A DNA stretch of 64,000 nucleotides, from assembly GCA_002633005.1 (NCBI GenBank), contig NMRA01000585.1, forward strand, positions 157,263 through 221,262. The letters are read 5' to 3'. The stretch is from Phoronis australis (lineage: Eukaryota > Phoronida > Phoronidae). A program made the position numbers and the translations under genes. This document shows positions 53,142 through 64,000 of this stretch, one piece after another. Every line of letters starts with the position of its first letter. Position 1 is the stretch's first letter. The notes beneath the pieces are model-generated. The model searched no databases. It was not told where the DNA came from and was given only the letters and a program-made list of their open reading frames with translations.

Positions 53142-53675
53142 GTTCACAATTCAGTAATGTCTTTGTAAAAGATCAAATGACTCAAGTTATGACAGTGTCC
53201 TCAGAATCTTGGCAGGATATTGTTCCTATTTGTACTGTTGTCTCCTCAATTTGGGAAGTAAAACTTGTCAGCAAATGGTGAAGTGACCATATCGCCGTCC
53301 CAAAAAATTAACAACTGAGAATTTAAGAGTCAATGGTCAAGGCGTTTCCTATGTCACAAAGATGTTGTTTAGAGATTGGCTTCAGGTACATGGTTTAGTG
53401 ATCTGGCCACCTTAACTCGATTGTGTTCAGGTTTAGGATGTAAAGTTGCATGACTGGTTTCAGCTGTTGATGGTACAGTGTACATCGCTGATTGAAAATG
53501 GCTGGTCGTCTGAACACTGTTGTCTGTTGAAGCCACTACTTAGTGTGTTGCAAAGTTTGTACTAAATGTGTCATTGTTTTTCGTGTATTGATTGTAAAGA
53601 CTATAGTGTACAGTTGAACTATTTACTTGGATGTATAAGAAAGAGTAATTTTGTGATAGTGCTACAGAGGATTAT

Positions 53676-53681
53676 AATAAA
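53676..53681 (+). terminator. Candidate distal poly(A) signal AATAAA
   Basis: AATAAA followed within 40 bases by a T-rich tract (catttattttcttttactg), the best downstream context of the four. About 5.1 kb beyond the stop; sequence beyond changes to repeat-like DNA. Confidence 0.35.
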
Positions 53682-55900
53682 CAAAACTACACCGAATTCA
53701 TTTATTTTCTTTTACTGTCTGGGCAAAGCTACACAAAGATCTTAAATAAGTTTTTAAGATAAGCTTTTGTCAGTGTTTATTAAGGATGATTTGAAAAGGA
53801 AGGGCATCAAATACTCTTGTTGTGTTGTTGTATTTTTGGTGGAAGCTTATCTGGGATGGTACAAATTTCGAAAATAATTCACCAATCATAAAGACAGATT
53901 ATAACGACCGTCAATCCCGTTTTGATCAATTATGCTGAGTTGGGCATAATTGGTCCAATATGTCCATTTTTACCCATTCCGTCCATTTTTGCTTCTTGGG
54001 TCTATTTTGCTTTTTAATTCATGTTCACTTGTTAAGTCGGTTTTAATCTAGTTATTAAGCGTAGTCCATATATAACTGGTGGATTAAGACATCCATTAAT
54101 TCGGTTTTTACATATCCTGAAGATTTTGCGTGTTAGGTCCGTTATAGCCCTTTAAATAGATTTCCACTCTAGTTTTGAACTTTTAGTTTTTAAGATAAAA
54201 TAATTTATATTTCACAAAAGGGAATTGGAACTGCGTCCAATTGGATGAATTATCAAATGGACATACCAGTCGAGGGGTTAAGGACCTCCCCCCGAGCCCT
54301 TAATCCCGTTTTGACCAATTATGCTGAAATAAACGATAGATATGGAGTCTACCCATTATGTCCAATTGGACCCATTTTGTTCATATCCAACAAAAAATCT
54401 ATAGCTTTGAAATGACCATACGGTGACGAGTACTGTACATACCGGTTGATTACCGTGTTGTTAGTGTGAAAAGTTTTAATCATTTTGTCATTACTTAACA
54501 TTCATCTATCATTGCTCATAGGGATTTCTGGTGAATATGTTTTGATTGTCTGCTTGATTCAGATATTCGAGGTTTCAACCATTTTAAAAGAGAATTGCAA
54601 CCCCAGATGGATACTTATACGCTGGTTCAGGCGGAACTATTGAATGGTCAATAATGAATTGACATAAGAGGCATGACACCTGCGCTTTTGATGTGATGAT
54701 GAATTACATTTGCGAATAAGATTAATTTCATGGAGCCATCGGTCAGAATACTGCATTTCCGCTACGAAAGGCTTTGAGCTAGAATACTAGGCGACAAAAT
54801 ACGCTTAACTTTTGACGTGTCCTGGGAGTTCTCTCCCAAAATAACGGATAGCAGTGCGGCCACTTTTTGTTTACCCCAAAGGCGATATCATGATCCTCAG
54901 TTCCATCAAGTATTGGTATAACAAAGCCGCGACGTGCCCTACCGAGACCGGCGACAACTGATTCGGCGAAATAGCCGCCCCAGATGATACTGAGGACAAA
55001 ATAGCCACGCGGGACGATACCCAGTCATAATGAGTGGGTGAAATTTACTAGACCTTTCGATGGGAAACCCCCATCTGAGATAAAAGTATTTCGCGGCATG
55101 GCAGTGAATTGAGCGGTACTTGGCCTGCACTATATAAAACAGATGGTATTTTCGACTGCAACTAACTGTGAAGGAGGACCGAAAGTCCGTGACTGTTGGA
55201 AGCACTATTTAGTCGACTTTCTGTTTCTCCGTTAATTAAGGCAAGGAGGATGTTGCGTTTTACATTGTTGAGTACGCGAAATTTTCATGAGAGACTTTTC
55301 ACGTTTAATAAGTTGCACGTTATACTTTGAACTGACGTAAGGAACTGTTTTGAAATTTACAATACACACGTCTGAAGCAAAGAGTCTTACATCAATCAAC
55401 ATTACAGATATTCAAACACTATACGCATTTAATCAGTGTTGTCCAACGGTAAAACCAATGCCGCCTGTACGACAAAAATAACATTACAATTTATGCTACT
55501 TTTTACTGTTCTCGTTGCTCAAACAGTTGTGAAAGTGACTGTCCAAAATGACATTTTAACATGCTTGTTTTTGAAAAAATTCACGAAATTTTTTTAAAAC
55601 AGGTCATGAATTAAGGACATTTGGACAGTTAGCCTTGCTTTGGATTCGAAGTCGGCGGCCCTTCCGCAATATCCCTCAGGGATATTAAAACTTAGGAGGC
55701 ACATTATTAGTAACTTGCAGTTACTTCCTGCTATTCTGGCTAAAATAAGATATTCTTCCATTTTAAGCAGTACGAACACCACAGCAACACGTTTCAACTG
55801 CACAAATTTCAATAAACCACAAATCCTAACGAATGGTGTAAATCCCCACGCCACAAATAATCGTGACTTGCACAAACTGCCACACATTTATTGTGCGCCC
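53682..55900. other. Intergenic sequence with a diverged direct repeat
   Basis: The phrase aatcccgttttga(c/t)caatt and neighbouring gtccaattgg/gtccatttt blocks occur at 53912 and 54301. No gene recognised. Confidence 0.45.
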
Positions 55901-55919
55901 ACACATGTGGCTGAATGTC

Positions 55920-57060
55920 ATCTCTGTCCGGGCGTCCACGGCTGTATCTCCTAAACCCCTTGCAGCATCTTATTGAAATTTGGCAGGACCTGGTGTGTTC
56001 AGACGACGACGAGTTTTGGACCGACCCGAATACCACTGTGGCCCCTAGTGGCAATTTTAGTTTTTTAGTTTGCCTATGTATCTTCCAAGTTACTTGATGG
56101 ATTTTCATGAAATTGGGCAAAGCTGAAGGTTTTTAATACGGAGGCAATGACGCTATTCCATTTTCGGACGGATTCAACGAATTTTACGCCCCCTTGTGTA
56201 ATGTTACTTTTGCATCCATTTCAAGTTCTGGCGTCCGCCTTTCTATCTGCCGTCCGCGTTCAAAAGTTCATTAGAAAAATTTACAGGTGTGTTGCTGATG
56301 AGAAAGTCACGACTGACGTTGACTTTCGGACGGTTCCGACTACTGTGTCACTCCCTAGTAACGATTTTTGCGTCTGCGGCCGAATCTCCTTCGAAGGAGC
56401 TTTGTGAAATTTGAAACTGGATCTATGATTCCTATGGAGCCATCTACAAAACAGAAACAAGAGTCGAACTGATCCAAATACCACTGTGCTCCCTAGTGGC
56501 AAAATGTTTTTGTTTACGCTTGCTGCTGTATCTTCAAATTTCAGTACCGTATTTTCATGTATTTTCATGAAATTCAGCAAGTAGGTTTCTATTAAGGAGA
56601 CGACAACGCCCTCCAATTTTCAGACTTGATGTTTTCTGCGCCACCTGGTGACCGTTTTTGATATGTTTTCGTCCGTCTTCTGGCGTCCACCTCCCTATCT
56701 GCCATACTGCTTAAAGGATCATTATGGGAATTCATACATATGTGTTCCTGATGAGAAGGCCACGACTGAAGTTGACTTTCTAACGGGTCCGACTACTGTG
56801 TCGCTCCTAATGGTGAATTTTTGCGTCTTAGGCCGAATCTCCTTAACGCTTTGTGAAATTTGAAAGCTGTGTTCCTATGGAGCCGACGACAAATCGGTAA
56901 CAAGTGTCGAACTAGCCCAAATAGTATTGTGCCCCCTAGAAGCAAAATGTTTTTTACGTTCACCCCAGTATCTTAGGAGTTCATGAATGTATTTCATAAA
57001 ATTCGGCAAATAGTTTTTTATTAAGGAGACGACAACGCCTCAACGGTCGCCACTAATTTT
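55920..57060 (+). repeat. CCCCTAGTGGC repeat family, multi-unit copy
   Basis: Ordered blocks recur every 150-450 bp: ccgactactgtgtc, cccctagtggcaattt, gattttcatgaaattcggca and aaggagacgacaacgcc. Related phrases appear at 56041, 56351, 56491 and 56931. No protein is encoded across the units. All copies in the window lie on the same strand. Confidence 0.75.
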
Positions 57061-60000
57061 TAGTCATCCCTCCCCGATCCTCACCAATTTTTCTTCTAGT
57101 AGTTTGTGGCCACCGTCGAAGCACCCCCCATTAGTTCGAGTAAAAATTATGCTTGCTTATGTGTCGATTGAGAAAATCTCGTATGGATACTAAACCCTGT
57201 TTTGGGCATTCAAGCTGAACCTTTCACCTGGAGATGTACAGTTTGTACTTCTCCGATGAGATCAAATGTTCCAGTCGTTCCTAGCAGAGACCAGAAGGCT
57301 CCGATCTATTCTGGCTTATGACTGATAAAAATGTCTCATAGTAATGAAGACTAGCTGGCTTTCCCAACAAGTGCACAGATTCGTTAACTCCATGCGATAT
57401 TTTCTACTCCTAAGTGAACGGTAACGGTAGCACCTTTAAAAAGTTCACACAGCATTTTCATAGTTTTTGAGGTTTTAATTTGCTAATATGAATTGAATAC
57501 CATAAAATCTAAATAAATAAACACTTTTTATGCCAAATAGTCGCGAACTTTTTAATTTTGAAGAAAAATTAGTTATTTCCAAGTTTACCGCCAAATGATG
57601 TAAAGTGTGGAAGACGTTTAGTCACTTGACAATCAAGTGCAATAGCGGAACGAAGCAAAAGGCGAGGACGATTTTGAGCGAAAACTGGGCGCAGACAGAA
57701 AGGAGAGTGGATACGGGAATCACACTACTCAAGTACTTGAAGAATCAGACAATGAATTTCTTTCCCACTTAGCGAGCTTTTTGGCCATATGAACTCGACA
57801 CACTTGCAAGAGGAATGATGCAGACATATGAGCCACAACCAACTGAACAAAATTGTGGTCAATATTCACAAAATAGACACTTAAAAATCACTGACAAGGG
57901 CTACAGTAAACCTGAATCACTCGATCGTATTCACTTTTGTCATGATGAAATGAGCACGATCCACTGGGCCAGTAGCCAGCATTGCACGGGGGGAGGGGGC
58001 GGGGTTCGAGTTTCTAGAACGGTGGACCTTTGATATTTTGCAAAGGTCGACACTGTAGAGTTTTCAGTAAGGCCCTTGACGGAGCTTAATTAAGGGAAAG
58101 GGAGATCTGTATACGCAACGATGACTCTCAGTTCTGAGATGAGACAGAATTTGTAATAAATGAGGATAACGTGACGTTTGCTTGCAATGAACAGGACTCA
58201 CATTCTGATGCAATGTGGTCCAGGAAGAGAACATTCTCGTGTTACTTACTACCAAATTTTCAAATCAGGCGCCAGAAATATTTAGTTAGCCTTTGACGCA
58301 ATTTTTTATCTGGTTGTATTTTTGCGCATTACTGAAGTTTCTTACATCGCTGAAAACAGGAACAGCCCCACTATTTCGAAGGCTCACACTACTCTGAAGG
58401 TTCACTATTCCGAAGCATGCGCACATCCAGGGCCGGGGGGGGGGGGGNGGGGGGGGGGGGGGGGGGGCTCGGGAGCTTGAACAAGCCTCCCCCATTCGGC
58501 GAAGTGAGCAAAAAGGTCCGCCTGAGAAAAACGAAAACTCTGCAACAAGCAGAAAACGAGACAAAAGTCCAATTTACCGTGCTATGCTAGCAAGCCGAAT
58601 ATACCAGAATAGCAGATAACAAACCTATTTCCTTCTGTTTTGTTTCTTGGTCGATTTTAAGGCATTCACACCACACTACATTTTGGGAGCTCTCTCGCTG
58701 CTATATCCACGGACACGATCAAAATAAGGACGCTTTCCGGATGCTGTCAGATGCCACAACGTACTAAACAGGCCTGTCAAGTTACTGAGCCTTTGGAAAC
58801 GGCGGCCCCTGTTACACTTCAACGTTCCTTTCTAAACAAATTACACTTTTTGAAATACATCTCTGATAGTGCCCAGCAAACAGTAAAATCTTAAAAGATA
58901 AGACCTAGATAAGACACTTCTTGTACCGTTCGTGCCGGTAAAACTGACGTCGTCAGCTGAGAATTTAGAAGTGGCACCTTTTGATGGCCCTGTGGTGTGC
59001 CCGGATTGTGACATGGGGTCGGAATTTCTGGTAAAAGTCGATGAATAGCAAACCGGAATTGAGGAGTATTTAATCTACGATTGATGTCCGCTTTTTCCTA
59101 CTTTTGTACTACAACTGCTTCACAATTTCTACTTAACTTTTTGTTAACAATGTGTCACCGCCGTTCTTATAACTTGCTCAGTTAAAAGGGAACTGTATTT
59201 TATTCTGAATAAATTCTAGATAGTTTTCTATGAATTGTTGATCAATTTCACAAATAATTCAACANGGCAAATGTGACTTTTATTTGTATGTTAGAACCGA
59301 TTAACTGCAACATTATTTTGACTACAGTCCCCTTTTAAAGCAGCCTGAAAACTGCTAAGTTCATCATTTGTTTAGTATGAAAATCAAAACAGGCCAGATA
59401 TTCGTTATTTAAAATAGTTTTATATTCTATCATTAGGTGACGGTGTGGCTTTTGAAAAACTCATTAGAGTGCTATTTTCTTCTCTAATTTGTTTAATATG
59501 ACCAGAAATGTTAAATGTGTCTGAGACAATATTTTTATCAATCATGACGCTGTGTACACGAACTCCAAATTTCGTCAATTTCACCAAATTCATTCATGGC
59601 AAATTACACTAAAATATACAACTTTAAATGCGGGAACTTTTAATGTGTGAAAAGTACTGCTATGAGTGAAGTGGAAAACGTTAAAATAAAATTGGCAGGT
59701 GAAAGAACTCAAGAAAACCAGTTTTAAAAGCTGTCCTGCAACTCAAGGCCTATTGTCTAAAGGCGCAAAATCGCAAGTTGATGCACCTGTTATTCTTTCA
59801 TTCATCAAATATCCGCCGACATTTCCCTACATCAACTTTTCAAACACACTCAGTTTCAAAACCAAGCGACAAATTCCCCGGACACTAAGTCAATACATTT
59901 CGTGTTCTGTTCGCTTTTCTAGCTCCTCCGAACATGACCTTTTCATTCGTTTGACTTCTGAATCGCGTTTACATCCCTTCGTGTTTTCGGGATATTCAAT

Positions 60001-60129
60001 GCTTATTTCTTTACAACCAGTTCACCGGTTTCCAAAATTGTTGTGTTAATCAGTCACCAAAGCCAAGAAGAGCAATCACATGTCTGGATTTTTCAATTAT
60101 TTTTTGCTATTCATCGACCGCTAAAGTGG
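57061..60129. other. Intergenic sequence, no gene recognised
   Basis: Includes an n-containing poly-G run at 58435-58467 and an n at 59265. Open frames (for example 59699-60049, 116 codons) lack recognisable content. Confidence 0.45.
58435..58467. repeat. Poly-G tract with ambiguous base
   Basis: About 33 bases of G with one n at 58448; a likely sequencing or assembly weak point. Confidence 0.8.
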
Positions 60130-60451
60130 ATCTTATTGAAATTTGGTAGGTGTGTTCGTATGCGGCTGACGACAGATGACGACTAGTTTCGGACTGATCC
60201 GAGTACCGCTGTGCCCCCTAGTGGAAATTTTATTTTTTTACGTTTGTCTCTGTATCTTCGAAGTTCCTTGATGAATTTTCGTGAAATTCGGCAAATAGGT
60301 TTTTAATAAGGATGTAATGATGCCATTCCATTTTCGGACGGACTCGACGGATTTTACACCACCTTGTGGCCATTTTTGTTATGTTTGCTTCCATTTTCTG
60401 TCGTCGTTTCTCTATATGCCATACCGCTCAAAGGATCATTATGAAAATTTA
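60130..60451 (+). repeat. CCCCTAGTGGC family copy, split by an insertion (left part)
   Basis: Carries gccccctagtggaaatttt, gaattttcgtgaaattcggc and ccattttcggacggactcg in family order, ending ctcaaaggatcattatgaaaattta, where the element at 60452 interrupts it. It resumes at 63500. Confidence 0.8.
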
Positions 60452-60951
60452 CACCCCGGCCAACCCGCGACCGAGAACGCCCGGAAGGCAATCGAGAACG
60501 AGACCTTGCACTAAAAATGGAAGACGATAGTCACGTACCCGGTGAGTTTAAGTGTCATTTTCTGCTTAAATAGAGGCCACTTTGGTACGAATGTTGCACA
60601 CAGAAAAGCTTCAGAGTGGAACCTTTGTTGTGGATCTGAAATAACACTTGGCTTTTGCTTATTTTTTTAAATAAAGAGCTCAGAAAGCAATGGCTTTCGG
60701 TAAAATGCCTTGCGCCTCGTAAAATCGACAATTTCTACTTAAAAAGAGACGTGTGACGTTTATAGTTTAATCGTCCCTGGTCACACCTTTGTTAGTTATG
60801 ATTTGTGAAACAATTTGAGATATTTACCAATACAAGCAGGTCCTTGTGTGAGACGGCGATCGGGAACGATGTCGTTAATTCTCTATGGCGATCGTGAACG
60901 CAAAAAAAGCGATCGTGAACGTACATTTTTTTTCTCTGCAGGCCGATTCAC

Positions 60952-61023
60952 TGTCATATCTGTGATCAACGTTTCATGGAAAGAGTAAGCCTGATGCGAC
61001 ACTGCGTCACAGCACGGATCTTT
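60952..61023 (+). pseudogene. Zinc-finger-like fragment inside the TIR element
   Basis: In one frame CHICDQRFMERVSLMRHC follows C-x2-C-x3-F-x5-L-x2-H, the first three-quarters of a C2H2 finger; the second His is missing. It directly follows an acceptor-like ttttttttctctgcag. May be a remnant of a transposase DNA-binding region, or chance. Confidence 0.3.
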
Positions 61024-61723
61024 AACAGAACCAGTACATTTTTGTAGTCAAGTTAAGGTAGATTTAAATGGCCATACTAAGTGTCATTGGGCAATACTTA
61101 CATACAAGTGTTCTGACCAATGAGTAATTTAAATGAAAATTTATGTCTATGATTATTGTAGAAATTGCTTTCATATTGTTGTTGATTTCCTGTGAGAGAC
61201 TGTTATACTACCAATCAATCCTAAATACATTGTCTATGATTCAGTGATGATTGGTTCGAGTTAATCCTTTATTAATCCCGACCGTACGTTCACAAGCCTA
61301 CTCAAACAAAACGTCCGACGTAATGTCTGTTTATGCTCCAGCCAGTGCTGCGAAGCCTTGATTTGTGTTGAACTTCTGAGATACTTCCAGCAACTGTTAC
61401 ACTCGATTCAATAACCTGATGTCTCTATAGCTGGCTCTCTATTGACTATCGCTGTAACTGCTGATTCTCTTCACTGCAACTCAACTGTAGTTCTCCTGAT
61501 AAACTTTCTTGAACTCACCGATTAACTGACTTGATCTTCTCTTGAACTGACGTGATCTAACTAACACAAACCCGTGCTTGTGTATTTATAGCCTAATGCA
61601 TTGTTCTGGAACTTTTCATCAATTCAAGCACATTCTAGAACTTTCCTGAATCTAACCAACTATTCTACAAACATATACTAGTCTCTAGAATATTCCAGAC
61701 TGCATTAATCACTGTCATGCTAG

Positions 61724-61851
61724 AGTCTTCTAGAAAGTTCCACACTATACTGTAGTAAACAAATTACATCATCACTGTTCTGACCTCAGTCTTCTAGAAA
61801 GTTCCACACTATTTTGTAGTAAACAAATTACATCATCACTGTACTTAACTC
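61724..61851. repeat. 64-bp tandem duplication
   Basis: Two near-identical units starting agtcttctagaaagttccac, within the TIR element. Confidence 0.9.
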
Positions 61852-63499
61852 AGGGGTCATGCCAATGAAACAGAATAACAAAACAAAACAAAACAATACA
61901 ACTAAAAATACTGTCAGACAATATTCTGACAACATTCCAAAAGTAATTCGTTGGAAATGTTCAATGGATTTGTTTTGTTGATTTCCCTATAAATAAATTT
62001 ATATATTTTTGTAAGACCAATTTTAAGGTACGTGTGATAAAAGATTAATATTATAATAGAAATGCTATAATATTGTTGATTTCCTGTATAAATCACCACA
62101 GTATGTAGTTGAAGTGACGTTAATTACAACATGTTGACTACGTTTTGAGAAAATCACAATATAGTATGTGTATTATAACTCAATTTTTTCAATGTCACAT
62201 TAAACTCGAGATCATGACTGAACTGATGATGCAGGTGAACTTAGGACCAATACTGCAAAACAGAAGAGTCAAACGCAACGTACATTCAAGCCACACGGTG
62301 CCACAAGTCAATCTGTTCATCTCTGTATCGATGTTATCAGTAAAACATCAGGCAAAATCCCACCCGTTTTATCAGCACACCAGTTTACACAACTTCTGGC
62401 CAATTTTTGATCCCAGACGTTTATGAGTGGGAATCTTTGAATCATCTCGTGAAGTGTTGCCGCACTCCCCTCTCTCCCCATGGGCGAGCTCATCACCATT
62501 CTTTGACTTCACTGGCTATTTTTTTCCTTTTGCTGTCACAATTTTACAAGAAGATTCTACACTCGCTTTCATCGCGGTGCTGCAACAATTTGTTTACCCC
62601 TGGCTGACAGGCCACATGGAACAATTCCTGGGTGAGCCTTCAGTTTAGAAACCCTTATTCTCAGTGGTTTGGACTAAAAGTAGATGCCTGGCCTACACTT
62701 TTCAAAACCCTGGTCGGGTGTACCTTCACGTCGTGGGTAACATGTTCATTGAAGCTCGCCTCACATTAACAGTGAACTTGTTTCCTGAAATGAGATTAAA
62801 TTCGTTTGTGAAACTAAAATTATGCTTGAAGTACATGTAGTGCTCATGGCAATTTAATGGAAATATGCTATGTTGTTGTTCAGTTTTGATACGAAAATAA
62901 CACAGTAACGACACACAGTGTGATTAATTCATTGCACCACACTTATTTTGTAACCTTTTCACGTTTTATAAGTAAAAAGTTCATTACTTGTGGACACACC
63001 ACAATGCGTTCTCGATCGCATAAACAAACACAAATTTGCGTTCCCGATCGCATAAACAAACACAAATTTGCGTTCCCGATCGCTTATCGTTGCGTTCTCG
63101 ATCGCATCTTTCGAGAGAAAAGCGTCGAAAAATCAGAGATCCTGACAAAACTACAAAAAACAAGCGTTGCGTTATATTTTCACATGTCATTTCTTCATAA
63201 CTCCATGGTCAATTTATTGATTAGTGCCAAAAATAACGGCAATTTGCCAAAATGACATACAAATCACCTTTGGCTTAAGCGATGCCTCGGTCAACGTAAC
63301 TTTTCTCCAGTAATTGGGAGAGACACTAGCCTAAACCTCTATCTACCCTTCCTAAATGTGTCATGTCTCTGTTTTCACATTGGAAATAAAAACAACGAAT
63401 ATTCATCAAATTTACTCACCTTGCCTGGCTTCGCTTCTCGCGCTAAATTTCGTTCTCGATCGCTTTCCGGTCATTCTCGATCGCGGATTGGCCGGGGTG

Positions 63500-64000
63500 A
63501 ATTTAGAGATGTGTTCCTGATGAAAAGGTCACGATTAACGTTGACTTTCGGACAAGTCCGACTACCGTGTCGCCCCTTAGTGGCGTTTTTGGCGTCTGAG
63601 GCTGAATCCTCCGTAATCCTTTGAAGGAGCTCTGTGGAATTTGAAAGATGCATTTTTTCTATGGAGCCGACGACAAACGATAATAAGTGTCGAACTCATC
63701 CAAATACCACTGTGCCCCTTAGTGGCAATTTTTTAACGTTTACCTCTGTAGCTCTGGAGTTCATTAAAGTATATTCATGAAATTAAGGGAACAGGTTGCT
63801 ATTAAGGAGACGACAACGCCTTTTCCTTTTTCCTACAGATTTGATGTTTTCTGCGCCAACTGGTGGCCATTTAAAATTATGCTTTTGATGCTGCCTCTCT
63901 ATCTGCCAAACTACTCGAAGGATCATTATGAAAATTGACGGTTGTGTTCCTGATGCGACGTTGATATTTCGGACGTTTTCGATTATTCTGGTGCCTCCTA
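63500..64000 (+). repeat. CCCCTAGTGGC family copy, right part after the insertion
   Basis: Continues with gtgttcctgatgaaaaggtc, gactaccgtgtcgcccctta, cactgtgccccttagtggca and aaggagacgacaacgcc, cut by the window end. Confidence 0.8.

Larger units (their letters stand above)
48607..53681 (+). other. PICALM: Probable 3' UTR and downstream flank
   Basis: No further coding sequence is seen after the TGA. The stretch is AT-rich, with Pumilio-type TGTATATA at 48842-48849 and 51627-51634, a minisatellite at about 49909-50770, and candidate poly(A) hexamers at several distances. A consensus donor (aaa|gtaagt) sits at 48630, only 24 bases past the stop, so a 3'-UTR intron is possible. The true 3' end cannot be set without transcripts. 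Confidence 0.45.
60452..63499. mobile_element. 3,048-bp TIR element with convergent 13-bp subterminal repeats
   Basis: Ends CACCCCGGCCAACCCGCGA (left) and, inverted, CACCCCGGCCAATCCGCGA (right) begin a TIR of about 47 bp. Target duplication AATTTA at 60446-60451 and 63500-63505. Eleven copies of GCGATCGNGAACG (with few changes) lie at 60467, 60488, 60856, 60888 and 60909 on the + strand and at 63007, 63039, 63071, 63093, 63451 and 63472 on the - strand. Each end also has an inward GTGAGT splice-donor-like site (60542-60547; inverted at 63414-63419). Inside I see no full transposase; a single finger-like CHICDQRF segment near 60952 is the only protein hint. Confidence 0.85.

Noticed and set aside
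58286-58564. 92-codon minus-strand frame with a proline run
   Set aside because: Created by the poly-G tract that contains an ambiguous base.
59699-60049. 116-codon open frame on + strand
   Set aside because: No recognisable content, no splice or homology support.

Overview
The window is animal nuclear DNA: AT-rich, intron-dense, with GT-AG introns and many eukaryotic DNA-transposon relics. It carries one recognisable gene, on the + strand, for a clathrin-assembly phosphoprotein of the PICALM/AP180 (CALM, SNAP91, LAP) family. The introns and flanks also hold a tRNA-derived SINE, THAP-type fragments and TTAA-targeting elements. This suggests an invertebrate bilaterian, probably marine, but the phylum cannot be fixed from the sequence alone. 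Single n positions at 50416, 58448 and 59265 show a draft-type assembly.

Layout. Positions 1-17155 hold no supported exon. They carry a nested inverted-repeat cluster (about 651-3310), two THAP-bearing TIR elements (4167-4683 and 9698-10095), a TTAA-flanked element with about 160-bp terminal inverted repeats (12180-13619), and otherwise unassigned DNA. The gene runs from 17156 to 48606. I place 36 in-window exons; two are weak and three are candidate microexons. The exon with the initiator ATG and the KKKH lipid-binding patch is not visible, so the first intron should be longer than 17 kb. Exons 1-8 encode the ANTH (PI(4,5)P2/SNARE-binding) domain without that N-terminus. Exons 9-12 encode the linker and the start of the disordered region. 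Exons 13-32 are 20 consecutive symmetric phase 1-1 exons that carry short clathrin- and adaptor-binding motifs. Exons 33-36 encode the conserved C-terminal clathrin-binding tail and a Met/Gln/Pro-rich end finishing in DPFGL. Included together, the exons give about 1145 residues before the missing exon; vertebrate PICALM has about 650 and SNAP91 about 900, so many exons are probably alternative.

Downstream of 48606 is a probable long 3' UTR with a 58-bp-type minisatellite, several AATAAA hexamers and a CTCF-like motif. From about 55.9 kb to the end lies a repeat family marked by recurring CCCCTAGTGGC blocks. Nested in it is the most interesting object of the window: a 3,048-bp element (60452-63499) with 47-bp terminal inverted repeats starting CACCCCGG, a perfect 6-bp target duplication (AATTTA), a related unoccupied site in the same window, and 11 copies of a 13-bp GCGATCGNGAACG motif, all pointing inward from the two ends. 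I cannot assign it to a named superfamily with confidence.

The gene product is expected to link AP-2, clathrin and PI(4,5)P2 at endocytic pits. The exon design (symmetric phases, microexons, NAGNAG acceptors, in-frame alternative acceptor) suggests that the number of clathrin-binding motifs is tuned by splicing. That last step is inference.
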